Of a DNA stretch of 64,000 bases, positions 7,986 through 16,686 are shown piece by piece. The stretch comes from Aquabacterium sp. (lineage in GTDB: Bacteria > Pseudomonadota > Gammaproteobacteria > Burkholderiales > Burkholderiaceae_C): NCBI RefSeq assembly GCF_016195855.1, contig NZ_JACPYU010000013.1:1-64000 (forward strand), in the 5' to 3' direction. Every line of letters begins with the position of its first letter. Within the stretch, counting starts at the first letter, position 1. The notes beneath the pieces were generated by a model. That model searched no databases, was not told the origin of the DNA, and worked only from the letters and a program-made list of their open reading frames with translations. The position numbers were made by a program, and so were the translations under genes.

Positions 7986-8014
7986 TTTACCTTATTTGAC
8001 CGCTTTTCTACATT
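7986..8014 (+). promoter_or_regulatory. Putative cbb operon promoter in the cbbR-cbbL intergenic region
   Basis: TTTACC (7986-7991) and TACATT (8009-8014) are separated by 17 bp and lie about 47 bp before the cbbL start codon, a plausible sigma-70 promoter. Upstream at 7963-7977, TTAACTGATGGATAA is a pseudo-palindrome containing a T-N11-A pair, a reasonable CbbR site between the divergent genes. The region is markedly more AT-rich than its flanks. Both assignments rest on sequence pattern only. Confidence 0.5.
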
Positions 8015-8042
8015 GAACCCAGTCCTGCGATCCACGCATTGA

Positions 8043-9530
<1,488 letters not shown>

Positions 9531-9558
9531 GTACACCTATTCACATTAACGCGACAAG

Positions 9559-9620
9559 GTTCGCCGCCGGGCCGCCCCAAGGCGAACGCTCCCCCTCGGG
9601 GGGGCGACGCCGAAGGCGTC
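9559..9620. repeat. Structured palindromic repeat between cbbL and cbbS
   Basis: Three inverted repeats in a row: GTTCGCC/GGCGAAC (9559-9565 with 9581-9587), a run of C paired with a run of G around 9591-9604, and GACGCC-GAA-GGCGTC (9606-9620). The style matches GC-rich extragenic palindromes that I recall as common in Burkholderiales intergenic spaces. In the transcript it would fold strongly about 20 bases upstream of the cbbS start. A role in mRNA processing or in setting the large:small subunit ratio is inference. Confidence 0.7.
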
Positions 9621-9642
9621 TTGGGGGCCAAGGAGTTCTACC

Positions 9643-10083
9643 ATGATGACCAACCCCACGGGCCGTTTGACCCAAGGCCAGTTCAGCTTCCTGCCCGACC
9701 TGACGGACGCCGAGATCACGATGCAACTCGCGTACGGCCTGAAGAAGGGCTACGCCTGGAGCATCGAATACACCGATGACCCACACCCGCGCAACACCTA
9801 CTGGGACATGTACGGCCACCCCAACTTCGACCTGGAAGACCCGGCCGGCATGATGATGGAGCTCAAGGCCTGCCGCCAGGCCTTCCCCCAGCACTACATC
9901 CGCATGCTGGCGTTTGACTCGACACGCGGCGTGGAAACCGTGGTCATGAGCTTCATCGTGAACCGCCCATCCAATGAGCCCGGCTTCCAGCTGGAGCGCA
10001 TGGAGATGGACGGCCGCAACATCCGCTACAGCACCCGCTCGTACTCGGTCGAGCGGCCTGAAGGCGAGCGCTACAAGGACTGA
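9643..10083 (+). CDS. cbbS: Rubisco small subunit
   Basis: 146-aa small chain that caps the L8 core of form I Rubisco. The N-terminus [45 protein letters not shown] and the extended C-terminal part ([23 protein letters not shown]) are typical of red-type small subunits, which carry a beta-hairpin extension. AGGAG at 9631-9635 is well placed for the ATG at 9643; a second ATG follows immediately. The TGA stop shares its last base with the first ATG of cbbX. Confidence 0.97.
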   Translation: MMTNPTGRLTQGQFSFLPDLTDAEITMQLAYGLKKGYAWSIEYTDDPHPRNTYWDMYGHPNFDLEDPAGMMMELKACRQAFPQHYIRMLAFDSTRGVETVVMSFIVNRPSNEPGFQLERMEMDGRNIRYSTRSYSVERPEGERYKD

Positions 10084-11183
10084 TGACCATGAGCTCGCTC
10101 TACCGCATTCCCGGCACCAGCGAGGCCGCCACGCCAGCCTCCGCTCCCACCACCACCGCACCCGGCATGGGGGCAGCAGGCTTGGTGGCCGCCGGTGCCG
10201 CGGTAGGCGCAGCCATGGCCAGACAGCCTGCCCGGGCCGAGCCCACCGCAGCAACGACGGCAACGACTGCCGCCACGGTGCCCCGCTCGGTGGGTGAGGT
10301 CCTGGCGCAAAGCCAGGTCGAAGCCGTGCTGGACGAGCTCGACCGCGACCTGATCGGCCTGGCGCCGGTCAAGGCCCGCATCCGTGACATCGCCGCCTTG
10401 CTGGTCATCGACAAGCTGCGGGCGGCGCACGGGCTGGCCGCGCAAAGCCCGTCCTTGCACATGTGCTTCACGGGTAACCCTGGCACCGGCAAGACCACGG
10501 TGGCCATGCGCATGGCGCAGATCCTGCACCGCCTGGGCTACGTCCGAAAAGGCCATCTGGTGGCCGTCACCCGTGATGACCTGGTGGGCCAGTACATCGG
10601 CCACACCGCACCCAAGACGCGCGAGGTGCTGAAAAAAGCCATGGGCGGCGTGCTCTTCATTGACGAGGCCTACTACCTGTACAAGCCCGAGAACGAGCGC
10701 GACTACGGGCAGGAAGCCATCGAGATCCTGCTGCAGGTGATGGAGAACCAGCGCGATGACCTGGTCGTGATCCTGGCCGGTTATGCCGACCGCATGGACA
10801 CCTTCTTCCAGAGCAACCCGGGGATGTCCTCGCGCATCGCGCACCACCTGGGCTTCCCGGATTACTCGGTGCCCGAGCTGCTGCACATCGGCACCGCCAT
10901 GCTGGAACAACAGCACTACCGCTTTGGCCCAGGCGCCCGCGAGGCCTTTGAAGACTACCTGCAGCGCCGCCTGCAGCAGCCCCATTTCGCCAATGCCCGC
11001 AGCGTGCGCAACGCGCTGGACCGGGCCCGTCTGCGACAGGCCAGCCGCCTGTTTGCCGACCGAGACAAGGCCTTGAGCGCCGACGAACTCAGCACCATCG
11101 AGGTGGCCGACATCCGTGCCAGCCGCCTCTTTGCCATCCCCTCTACAAACACAACAAGCAATGAGGAAGAAAGCCATGCATGA
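10083..11183 (+). CDS. cbbX: Red-type Rubisco activase CbbX, with N-terminal extension
   Basis: AAA+ ATPase of 366 aa that remodels inhibited red-type Rubisco by pulling on the large-subunit C-terminus. Walker A is GNPGTGKTT, Walker B is [12 protein letters not shown], and the sensor and arginine-finger regions are present ([28 protein letters not shown]). The conserved core starts near residue 70 ([24 protein letters not shown]). It is preceded by about 60 residues rich in Ala, Thr, Gly and Pro that ordinary CbbX proteins of about 300 aa lack. The ATG at 10083 overlaps the cbbS stop; ATG at 10089 is an alternative. The next gene starts inside its 3' end. Confidence 0.95.
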   Translation: MTMSSLYRIPGTSEAATPASAPTTTAPGMGAAGLVAAGAAVGAAMARQPARAEPTAATTATTAATVPRSVGEVLAQSQVEAVLDELDRDLIGLAPVKARIRDIAALLVIDKLRAAHGLAAQSPSLHMCFTGNPGTGKTTVAMRMAQILHRLGYVRKGHLVAVTRDDLVGQYIGHTAPKTREVLKKAMGGVLFIDEAYYLYKPENERDYGQEAIEILLQVMENQRDDLVVILAGYADRMDTFFQSNPGMSSRIAHHLGFPDYSVPELLHIGTAMLEQQHYRFGPGAREAFEDYLQRRLQQPHFANARSVRNALDRARLRQASRLFADRDKALSADELSTIEVADIRASRLFAIPSTNTTSNEEESHA

Positions 11184-12264
11184 GATGCTCACTCTTGAAC
11201 AGGCGCTGGCCCAGAACCTGTCTGACGCCGCGCCGGAAGTGGCCGCCGCCCTGATCGACACCATCGGCACGATCGCCCAGGCTTGCGCGCGCATCAGCGA
11301 TCTGGCCGGGCAGGGCATGCTGGCGGGCGCCCATGGCCTGGCCGACAGCGCCAACTCGCAAGGCGAGGCCCAGAAGAAGCTGGACGTGCTGTCTGACGAG
11401 CTGATGTCGCACCACCTCAATGGCTGCAGCCATGTGGCCGGCTGGGCCAGTGAAGAGCACGAGTGCCACCTGCTGTCGAAACAGCATGCGCGCAAGGGCC
11501 GCTACCTCGTGGTGTACGACCCGCTGGATGGTTCGTCCAACATCGAGGCCAACATCTCGATCGGCACCATCTTCTCGGTCCTGCCGCATGTCTACAGTGG
11601 CATGCTGCCCACCGACTCCAGCTACATGCAGCCCGGCCACGAGCAGCTGGCCGCAGGCTATGTGCTCTACGGCCCGGCCACCATCATGGTCTTGAGCTGC
11701 CGCCGCGGCGTGCTCATGTTCACGCTGGACAAGCGCAGTGGCGGCGAGGGCCGGCCCGCCCGCTGGCTGCTCACGCAAGAGGCCGTGCAGATTCCCGCCC
11801 AGACCAAGGAGTTCGCGATCAACGCGTCCAACCAGCGCTTTTGGGAAAAGCCGGTGCAGCGCTACATCGCCGAATGCGTGGCCGGCGAGAACGGCCCCCG
11901 CATGAAGGACTTCAACATGCGTTGGGTGGCCTCCATGGTGGCCGAGGTGCACCGCATCATGACGCGTGGCGGCGTCTTCATGTACCCGCGCGACACGCGT
12001 GAGCCGCGCAAGCCTGGCCGCCTGCGCCTGATGTACGAGGCCGCGCCCATGGCCATGCTGATCGAGCAGGCCGGGGGCAGGGCGGTCAACGGCACCAGCG
12101 AGTTGCTCGACCTCATCCCCGATACCTTGCACCAGCGCGTGCCCGTGATCCTGGGCTCGCGCGAAGAGATCGACCGCATCGTCAGCTACCACGCCGACCC
12201 GCATGAGAACGTGTCCTGGCAGCTGTTCAAGACACGCTCGCTGTTCGTGCAACCTCAAGCCTGA
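11176..12264 (+). CDS. cbbF: Fructose-1,6-bisphosphatase, class I
   Basis: 362-aa FBPase converting fructose-1,6-bisphosphate to fructose-6-phosphate for RuBP regeneration. The metal and substrate motif [10 protein letters not shown] is intact, as are WASEEHE upstream and the C-terminal active-site stretch [21 protein letters not shown]. The ATG at 11176 ([13 protein letters not shown]) has an AGGAAG ribosome site 6 bases upstream and overlaps the cbbX stop by 8 bases, indicating translational coupling. Upstream in-frame starts at 11116 and 11161 lack a good ribosome site. Confidence 0.96.
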   Translation: MHEMLTLEQALAQNLSDAAPEVAAALIDTIGTIAQACARISDLAGQGMLAGAHGLADSANSQGEAQKKLDVLSDELMSHHLNGCSHVAGWASEEHECHLLSKQHARKGRYLVVYDPLDGSSNIEANISIGTIFSVLPHVYSGMLPTDSSYMQPGHEQLAAGYVLYGPATIMVLSCRRGVLMFTLDKRSGGEGRPARWLLTQEAVQIPAQTKEFAINASNQRFWEKPVQRYIAECVAGENGPRMKDFNMRWVASMVAEVHRIMTRGGVFMYPRDTREPRKPGRLRLMYEAAPMAMLIEQAGGRAVNGTSELLDLIPDTLHQRVPVILGSREEIDRIVSYHADPHENVSWQLFKTRSLFVQPQA

Positions 12265-12277
12265 TCGAGGCCGCACC

Positions 12278-13153
12278 ATGTCCAGACGCTATCCCATCAT
12301 CGTCGTGACCGGCTCCAGCGGCGCCGGCACCAGCACGGTCAAGACCACCTTCGATACCATCTTCCGCCGTGAAGGCGTGACGGCTGCTGTGATCGAGGGA
12401 GATGCCTTTCACCGCTACACGCGCCCCGAGATGAAGCAGGCCATTGCCCTGGCCGAGCGCGAGAGCCGCAACTTCAGCCACTTCAGCCCCGATGCCAACG
12501 AGTGGGCCGAGCTGGAGCAGCAGTACCGCGCCTATGGTGAAACCGGCCGCTGCAAGACGCGCTTCTACCTGCACAACGAGGCCGAGGCCGCGCCTTATGG
12601 CCAGGAGCCCGGCACCTTCACACCCTGGGTGCAGACCCCGGTGGACACCGACCTGCTGTTCTACGAAGGCCTGCACGGCTGCGTCAAGACCGACAAGGTG
12701 GACCTGACCCGGCACGTGGACCTCAAGATCGGCGTGGTGCCCATCATCAACCTGGAGTGGATCCAGAAAATCCACCGCGACACCAAGTCCCGTGGCTATT
12801 CCAAAGAGGCCGTGGCCGACACCATCTTGCGCCGCATGCACGACTACGTGCACTACATCTGCCCGCAATTTGCCGAAACGGACATCAACTTCCAGCGCGT
12901 GCCGGTGGTGGACACCTCCAACCCCTTCATCGCGCGCGACATCCCCACGGCCGGCGAGAGCATGACGGTGATCCGCTTCAAGAACCCGCGCGGCATCGAC
13001 TTCCCCTACCTGCTGTCGATGATTGGTGACTCCTTCATGTCACGCGCCAATACCATCGTCGTGCCTGGGGGCAAGATGGACCTGGCCATGCAGCTGATCC
13101 TGACACCGATGATCCTGCGCCTGATGGAGATCCGCCGCGCGCAGATGCAGTGA
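12278..13153 (+). CDS. cbbP: Phosphoribulokinase
   Basis: 291-aa kinase making RuBP from ribulose-5-phosphate and ATP, the Calvin-cycle-specific step. The P-loop VTGSSGAGTSTVKTTF lies at the N-terminus, with EGDAFHRY, the tyrosine/arginine-rich catalytic region (NEWAELEQQYRAYGETG) and LFYEGLHG. Length and sequence match the octameric bacterial form. The ATG at 12278 lies 13 bases after cbbF. It is the last cbb gene here: no cbbT, cbbZ, cbbG, cbbK or cbbA follows, so those functions must be encoded elsewhere. The 236-bp gap after it shows no clear terminator. Confidence 0.97.
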   Translation: MSRRYPIIVVTGSSGAGTSTVKTTFDTIFRREGVTAAVIEGDAFHRYTRPEMKQAIALAERESRNFSHFSPDANEWAELEQQYRAYGETGRCKTRFYLHNEAEAAPYGQEPGTFTPWVQTPVDTDLLFYEGLHGCVKTDKVDLTRHVDLKIGVVPIINLEWIQKIHRDTKSRGYSKEAVADTILRRMHDYVHYICPQFAETDINFQRVPVVDTSNPFIARDIPTAGESMTVIRFKNPRGIDFPYLLSMIGDSFMSRANTIVVPGGKMDLAMQLILTPMILRLMEIRRAQMQ

Positions 13154-13389
13154 AGAGGCGAGCCGGCGCAGTGAGCGCTCAGCAACATGCAGGGCGCTTT
13201 GTCTGCAGGTGATTTCCCCTTGTCATGCGGCCGAGGCTGTGATTCCATCACGGGAAAAGCTCACGAAAAAGCGCATCCGCCTCGATCAGGCCCATGGATG
13301 CTCATCTCGGTCTCGCTACCGAGCCCTGCACCCGTCTCTCATGTTGTTCTTGTCGTCCTGACCTGACCGAAGCTTGAAAGGAGCGCACC

Positions 13390-13983
13390 ATGGCCGTTAG
13401 CACCCCGATCGCCGATATTGGCTGGAAAGCCCCCATGTTCCGCCTCAAGGGCGTGGACAGCCACTACCACTCGCTCAAGCAGCTCTCGGGCATGCGCGGC
13501 ACGGTGGTGGTCTTCATCTGCAACCATTGCCCCTACGTGAAGGCGATCATGCCCCGCCTGATCCGCGATGCGAAGGCGCTGCACGACCTGGGGGTGCACA
13601 CCATTGCGATCAACGCCAATGACGACCGCGCCTACCCGGAAGACAGCTTCTCGAACATGAAGGCCTTTGCACGCGAGTGGGACTTGCCCTTCCACTACTT
13701 GCACGACGACACGCAGGAGGTGGCGCATGCTTACGAGGCTGTCTGCACGCCGGACTTTTTCGGCTTCGATGCCGACCTGCGCCTGCAGTACCGCGGCCGC
13801 CTGGACGCCGGCCGCAAGGACCCGGTGCCCGACGACACCCCGCGTGAGCTCTACGACGCCATGCGCCTGATCGCGCACTACGGCTATGGCCCGGGCGAGC
13901 AGCAGGCCAGCATGGGTTGCTCCATCAAGTGGCGCCTGCCTCAGGAAGATGCCGATCTGAACTGGATTCAACCAGCGGCATGA
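13390..13983 (+). CDS. Thioredoxin-fold redoxin (AhpC/TSA-like)
   Basis: 197-aa thioredoxin-fold protein with the active-site-like motif CNHCPYVKAIMPRL, where the two cysteines are in CxxC spacing and the cis-proline region follows (AVCTPDFFGFD). GAGCG precedes the ATG. Proteins of this type occur in many proteobacteria as stand-alone thioredoxin-family proteins of uncertain substrate. It follows cbbP after 236 bp, so co-transcription with the cbb operon is possible but not shown. A 272-bp gap without recognisable genes separates it from the fimbrial locus. Confidence 0.85.
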   Translation: MAVSTPIADIGWKAPMFRLKGVDSHYHSLKQLSGMRGTVVVFICNHCPYVKAIMPRLIRDAKALHDLGVHTIAINANDDRAYPEDSFSNMKAFAREWDLPFHYLHDDTQEVAHAYEAVCTPDFFGFDADLRLQYRGRLDAGRKDPVPDDTPRELYDAMRLIAHYGYGPGEQQASMGCSIKWRLPQEDADLNWIQPAA

Positions 13984-14255
13984 CATATCACGCCAGTTCG
14001 CGAATAAATTTGCAACTGGCTGGTATTCGGACATCACTTCCATGAATCGGTTTGCACGGTAAACGTTAACTTGCTCACATGCGTGTCCGAAAACACGCAG
14101 ACACCTTGATGCTTTCAAGCGGTATCGAAAGCAGTCAAGTTGGCGAGTCAAAGGTCACTCCGTCCGGCCTGGGCATCGATAGCAAGTTCCAGGCTGGCGG
14201 ATGCAGGGTGACCTGAGACGTTTTTCCTTCAACCTTTTCAAGGAAGTCTCTCACC

Positions 14256-14798
14256 ATGTCTTACTCTTTCAAGCAATTCGCCCGTCAAGTCGCCGTTGCA
14301 TCCGGCCTCGTGACGCTCGGCATGAGCGCTTACGCCGCTCAAGGCAGCACGGCCAGCGCCAGTGCTTCAGCCACCATCGTCAGCCCCATCGCGATCACCA
14401 AGACCTCTGATCTGGTCTTTGGCAAGCTTGCCGTGGGAGCCGTCGGCGGCAACGTTGCTATCAGCACCGCCGATGTCGTGTCGATCAGTGGGGCCGGGAC
14501 CACCGTGGCCCAGCCCGCCGGCAGCACCGGCAACCCCGCCGCCGCCGTGTTCGGCGTGACGGGTGAAGCAGGCTTCACCTACGCGATCACGCTGCCCGGT
14601 GACGGCGCCGTGACCATCAGCGATGGCGCCTCCCACACGATGGCCGTCAACGGCTTCGTCAGCAACCCAGGCACCTCCGGCACGCTGTCGGGCGCAGGTA
14701 CCGACACCTTGAAGGTGGGGGCCACGCTGGTCGTGGGCAATAACCAGGTGCCCGGTACCTACACCGGTACCTTCAACGTGACCGTGTCCTACAACTGA
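14256..14798 (+). CDS. Secreted DUF4402 protein, probable major fimbrial subunit
   Basis: 180-aa secreted protein with a signal peptide (VAVASGLVTLGMSAYAA) and a DUF4402 beta-sandwich: PIAITKTSDLVFGKLAVG near the mature N-terminus, an AVFGVTGEAGFTYAITLP core, and the C-terminal strand KVGATLVVGNNQVPGTYTGTFNVTVSYN. The alternating hydrophobic C-terminus ending in a terminal aromatic and polar residue resembles subunits exported by chaperone-usher machines. It is the first and most alanine-rich gene of a locus that continues with a second DUF4402 protein, a PapD-like chaperone and an usher. The subunit role is inferred from this context. Confidence 0.8.
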   Translation: MSYSFKQFARQVAVASGLVTLGMSAYAAQGSTASASASATIVSPIAITKTSDLVFGKLAVGAVGGNVAISTADVVSISGAGTTVAQPAGSTGNPAAAVFGVTGEAGFTYAITLPGDGAVTISDGASHTMAVNGFVSNPGTSGTLSGAGTDTLKVGATLVVGNNQVPGTYTGTFNVTVSYN

Positions 14799-14805
14799 CA
14801 GGCTG

Positions 14806-15255
14806 ATGGCGTTTCATGGGCAGGGCCGCAAGGCCAATGCTGCCCTCCGCCTCTCTGGCTTTCTGTTGGGGCTGTTACTGGCCGCATTCGAGGGTTTGGC
14901 GCTTGTTCAGGCACGTGCCGCCCCGGTTGCTGCAACAGCCAACGTCAGCGCTGTCATCCTGGCGCCTGATCCCGTGGTCAGCGTGGTCGATACCCTGCCA
15001 GCAGGGGTCAACGCGTCAACCGGGACCGTGGTGGTTCATGTGGCCACCACATCGGCCCAGGCGTCCAAGGGGCCCGACCCTGTCAATGCGAGTGAGCCTG
15101 CTGCCGTGGCGGCGGTCATGCTCAGCACCAAGGCAGGTGATGGCACCTTGCGAGACGGCGGCCTGACGGTGGCGGTGACAGCCGCACCCCGGCGCACGGC
15201 TTCGAATGCGCCTGGCAGCCCCGACACAGTCAACGTTCTCGTCGAATTCAACTGA
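14806..15255 (+). CDS. Small secreted protein of the fimbrial locus, unrecognised
   Basis: 149-aa product with an N-terminal hydrophobic export signal (LSGFLLGLLLAAFEGLALVQARA), then a beta-rich, Val/Ala/Thr-rich domain ending in VNVLVEFN. I do not recognise a family. The ending resembles the terminal beta strand of the flanking DUF4402 proteins (VTVSYN, VIVNYQ), which suggests a divergent minor subunit. It starts 8 bp after the first DUF4402 gene and stops 6 bp before the second, so it is inside the operon. Confidence 0.72.
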   Translation: MAFHGQGRKANAALRLSGFLLGLLLAAFEGLALVQARAAPVAATANVSAVILAPDPVVSVVDTLPAGVNASTGTVVVHVATTSAQASKGPDPVNASEPAAVAAVMLSTKAGDGTLRDGGLTVAVTAAPRRTASNAPGSPDTVNVLVEFN

Positions 15256-15261
15256 CACGTC

Positions 15262-15762
15262 ATGAACCTTTCTCTGCATCTTGCGTGCAGAGGATGGGCT
15301 TGCCTTTGCCTGCGGATTCTGTGCGGATTGGCTGCGGCATCCTGCTGCGCGCACGCGGCTGCACAGAACGTGAGCAACACCGGCAACTTGTCCTTTGGCA
15401 CCTTCGTGGCCACCAGTGCAGGCACGGTCGCCGTCCGCGCTGATGGCAGCCGTGGCCAGTCTGGCGGTGCCTTTGTGCTCAACCAGGGCAGCAATACAGC
15501 GGCAGCGGCGCAGTTCGCGGTGCATGGCAAGGCCAATACGGTCTATGCCGTCACCCTGCCTGCGGACAACACGGTGCTCATGAGTGACGGGGCAGGGCAT
15601 TCGATGGCGGTCAAGTCGTTTACCAGCAACCTGAGTGGCACCAGCATCCTGTCAAAGAACGGGAACGGCCAGTTCAGCGTCGGCGCCACCCTGGTGGTGG
15701 GCGCCTCACAAGCAAGGGGTAGCTACACGGGCACGTTCAGCGTGATCGTCAACTACCAGTGA
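15262..15762 (+). CDS. Second secreted DUF4402 protein
   Basis: 166-aa paralogue of the protein encoded at 14256. It has a Cys-containing hydrophobic leader (LRILCGLAAASCCAHAAAQ), NLSFGTFVATSAGTV, AAAAQFAVHGKANTVYAVTLP and the closing strand SVGATLVVGASQARGSYTGTFSVIVNYQ. It is more divergent and could be a minor or tip subunit. The leader could be processed by either signal peptidase; the cysteines do not form a clean lipobox. It precedes the chaperone gene by 31 bp. Confidence 0.78.
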   Translation: MNLSLHLACRGWACLCLRILCGLAAASCCAHAAAQNVSNTGNLSFGTFVATSAGTVAVRADGSRGQSGGAFVLNQGSNTAAAAQFAVHGKANTVYAVTLPADNTVLMSDGAGHSMAVKSFTSNLSGTSILSKNGNGQFSVGATLVVGASQARGSYTGTFSVIVNYQ

Positions 15763-15793
15763 ATCTTTCTTCGTTGTTCAATTGGAGTACGCC

Positions 15794-16645
15794 ATGTCTA
15801 CATCACGCTCGCCTTGGCTGTGGGCCCAGTGGCTGATTGCGGGCTTTCTGAGCCTGCACTCTCTTCCTGCCAGGGCCGATCTCATGTTGTTCCCCACCCG
15901 TGTGGTGTTTGAAAAGGAGCAACGCTCGGCACAGGTCGAGCTGGTCAACCAGGGCAAGACGCCCGAGACCTACCGCATCAGCGTGGTCAACCGCCGCATG
16001 GGTGAATCCGGCGAGTTCATCGTCATCACCGAGCCGGGCCCGGGCGAGCAGTTTGCCGAGTCCATGCTGCGTTATTCGCCCCGCCAGGTCACCATCCCGC
16101 CGGGCAGCTCGCAAACCGTGCGCATCCTCTTGCGCAAGCCCGCCGACCTGGTGCCGGGCGAGTACCGATCCCACCTGCAGTTTGACCGCGTGGCCGATGC
16201 ATCGGGCAGCAGCAGCGTGGAAGAGCAGGGCAAGGACAAGGCCGGCGGCGTGGGCGTGGTGCTCAGCGCCCTGGTGGGGGCCTCCATCCCGGTGATCGTA
16301 CGGCACGGGGATACGGACGCGCAGGTGTCCTTGAGCAAGCTGGCCTTCCTGCCGCCTGGCTCGCCCAACGGGCCGGCCCTGACATTCGAGATCAACCGCC
16401 AGGGCAGCCGCTCGGTGTATGGCGACATCGATGTGAGCTTCACGCCCAAACAAGGCATGCCCATGGACGTGACCAAGGCCGCAGGCGTGGCGGTGTATGT
16501 GCCCAATGCCCTGCGCCGCGCGCGCATGCAGGTGAGTGTGCCCGAGGGCACCGTGCTCGCAGGGGGCACCTGGCATGTGCGCTACCGGGAGCGAGCAGAA
16601 GCCGGGGGCAAGCTGCTGGCCGATTCCACGCTCGTGCTGCCTTGA
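15794..16645 (+). CDS. PapD-like periplasmic fimbrial chaperone
   Basis: 283-aa periplasmic chaperone. After a signal peptide (WLIAGFLSLHSLPARA) the mature protein starts ADLMLFPTRVVFEKEQRSAQVELVNQGKTPETYRISVVNRR, the classic first domain of a PapD-type immunoglobulin fold. It continues with IPPGSSQTVRILLRKPADLVPGEYRSHLQF, which corresponds to the G1 donor-strand region. The ATG at 15794 has TTGGAG six bases upstream. Such chaperones complete subunit folds by donating a strand and deliver them to the usher encoded next. Sequence style is closer to alternative chaperone-usher systems than to classical type 1 or P pili. Confidence 0.88.
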   Translation: MSTSRSPWLWAQWLIAGFLSLHSLPARADLMLFPTRVVFEKEQRSAQVELVNQGKTPETYRISVVNRRMGESGEFIVITEPGPGEQFAESMLRYSPRQVTIPPGSSQTVRILLRKPADLVPGEYRSHLQFDRVADASGSSSVEEQGKDKAGGVGVVLSALVGASIPVIVRHGDTDAQVSLSKLAFLPPGSPNGPALTFEINRQGSRSVYGDIDVSFTPKQGMPMDVTKAAGVAVYVPNALRRARMQVSVPEGTVLAGGTWHVRYRERAEAGGKLLADSTLVLP

Positions 16646-16686
16646 ACAGCGCAACAGGCATGCGCTGACACGCCCGCCTCACCACC

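Noticed and set aside
13154-13389. Terminator after cbbP
   Set aside because: A CTCGGT/ACCGAG stem near 13306-13323 lacks a T-tract and lies far from the stop codon.
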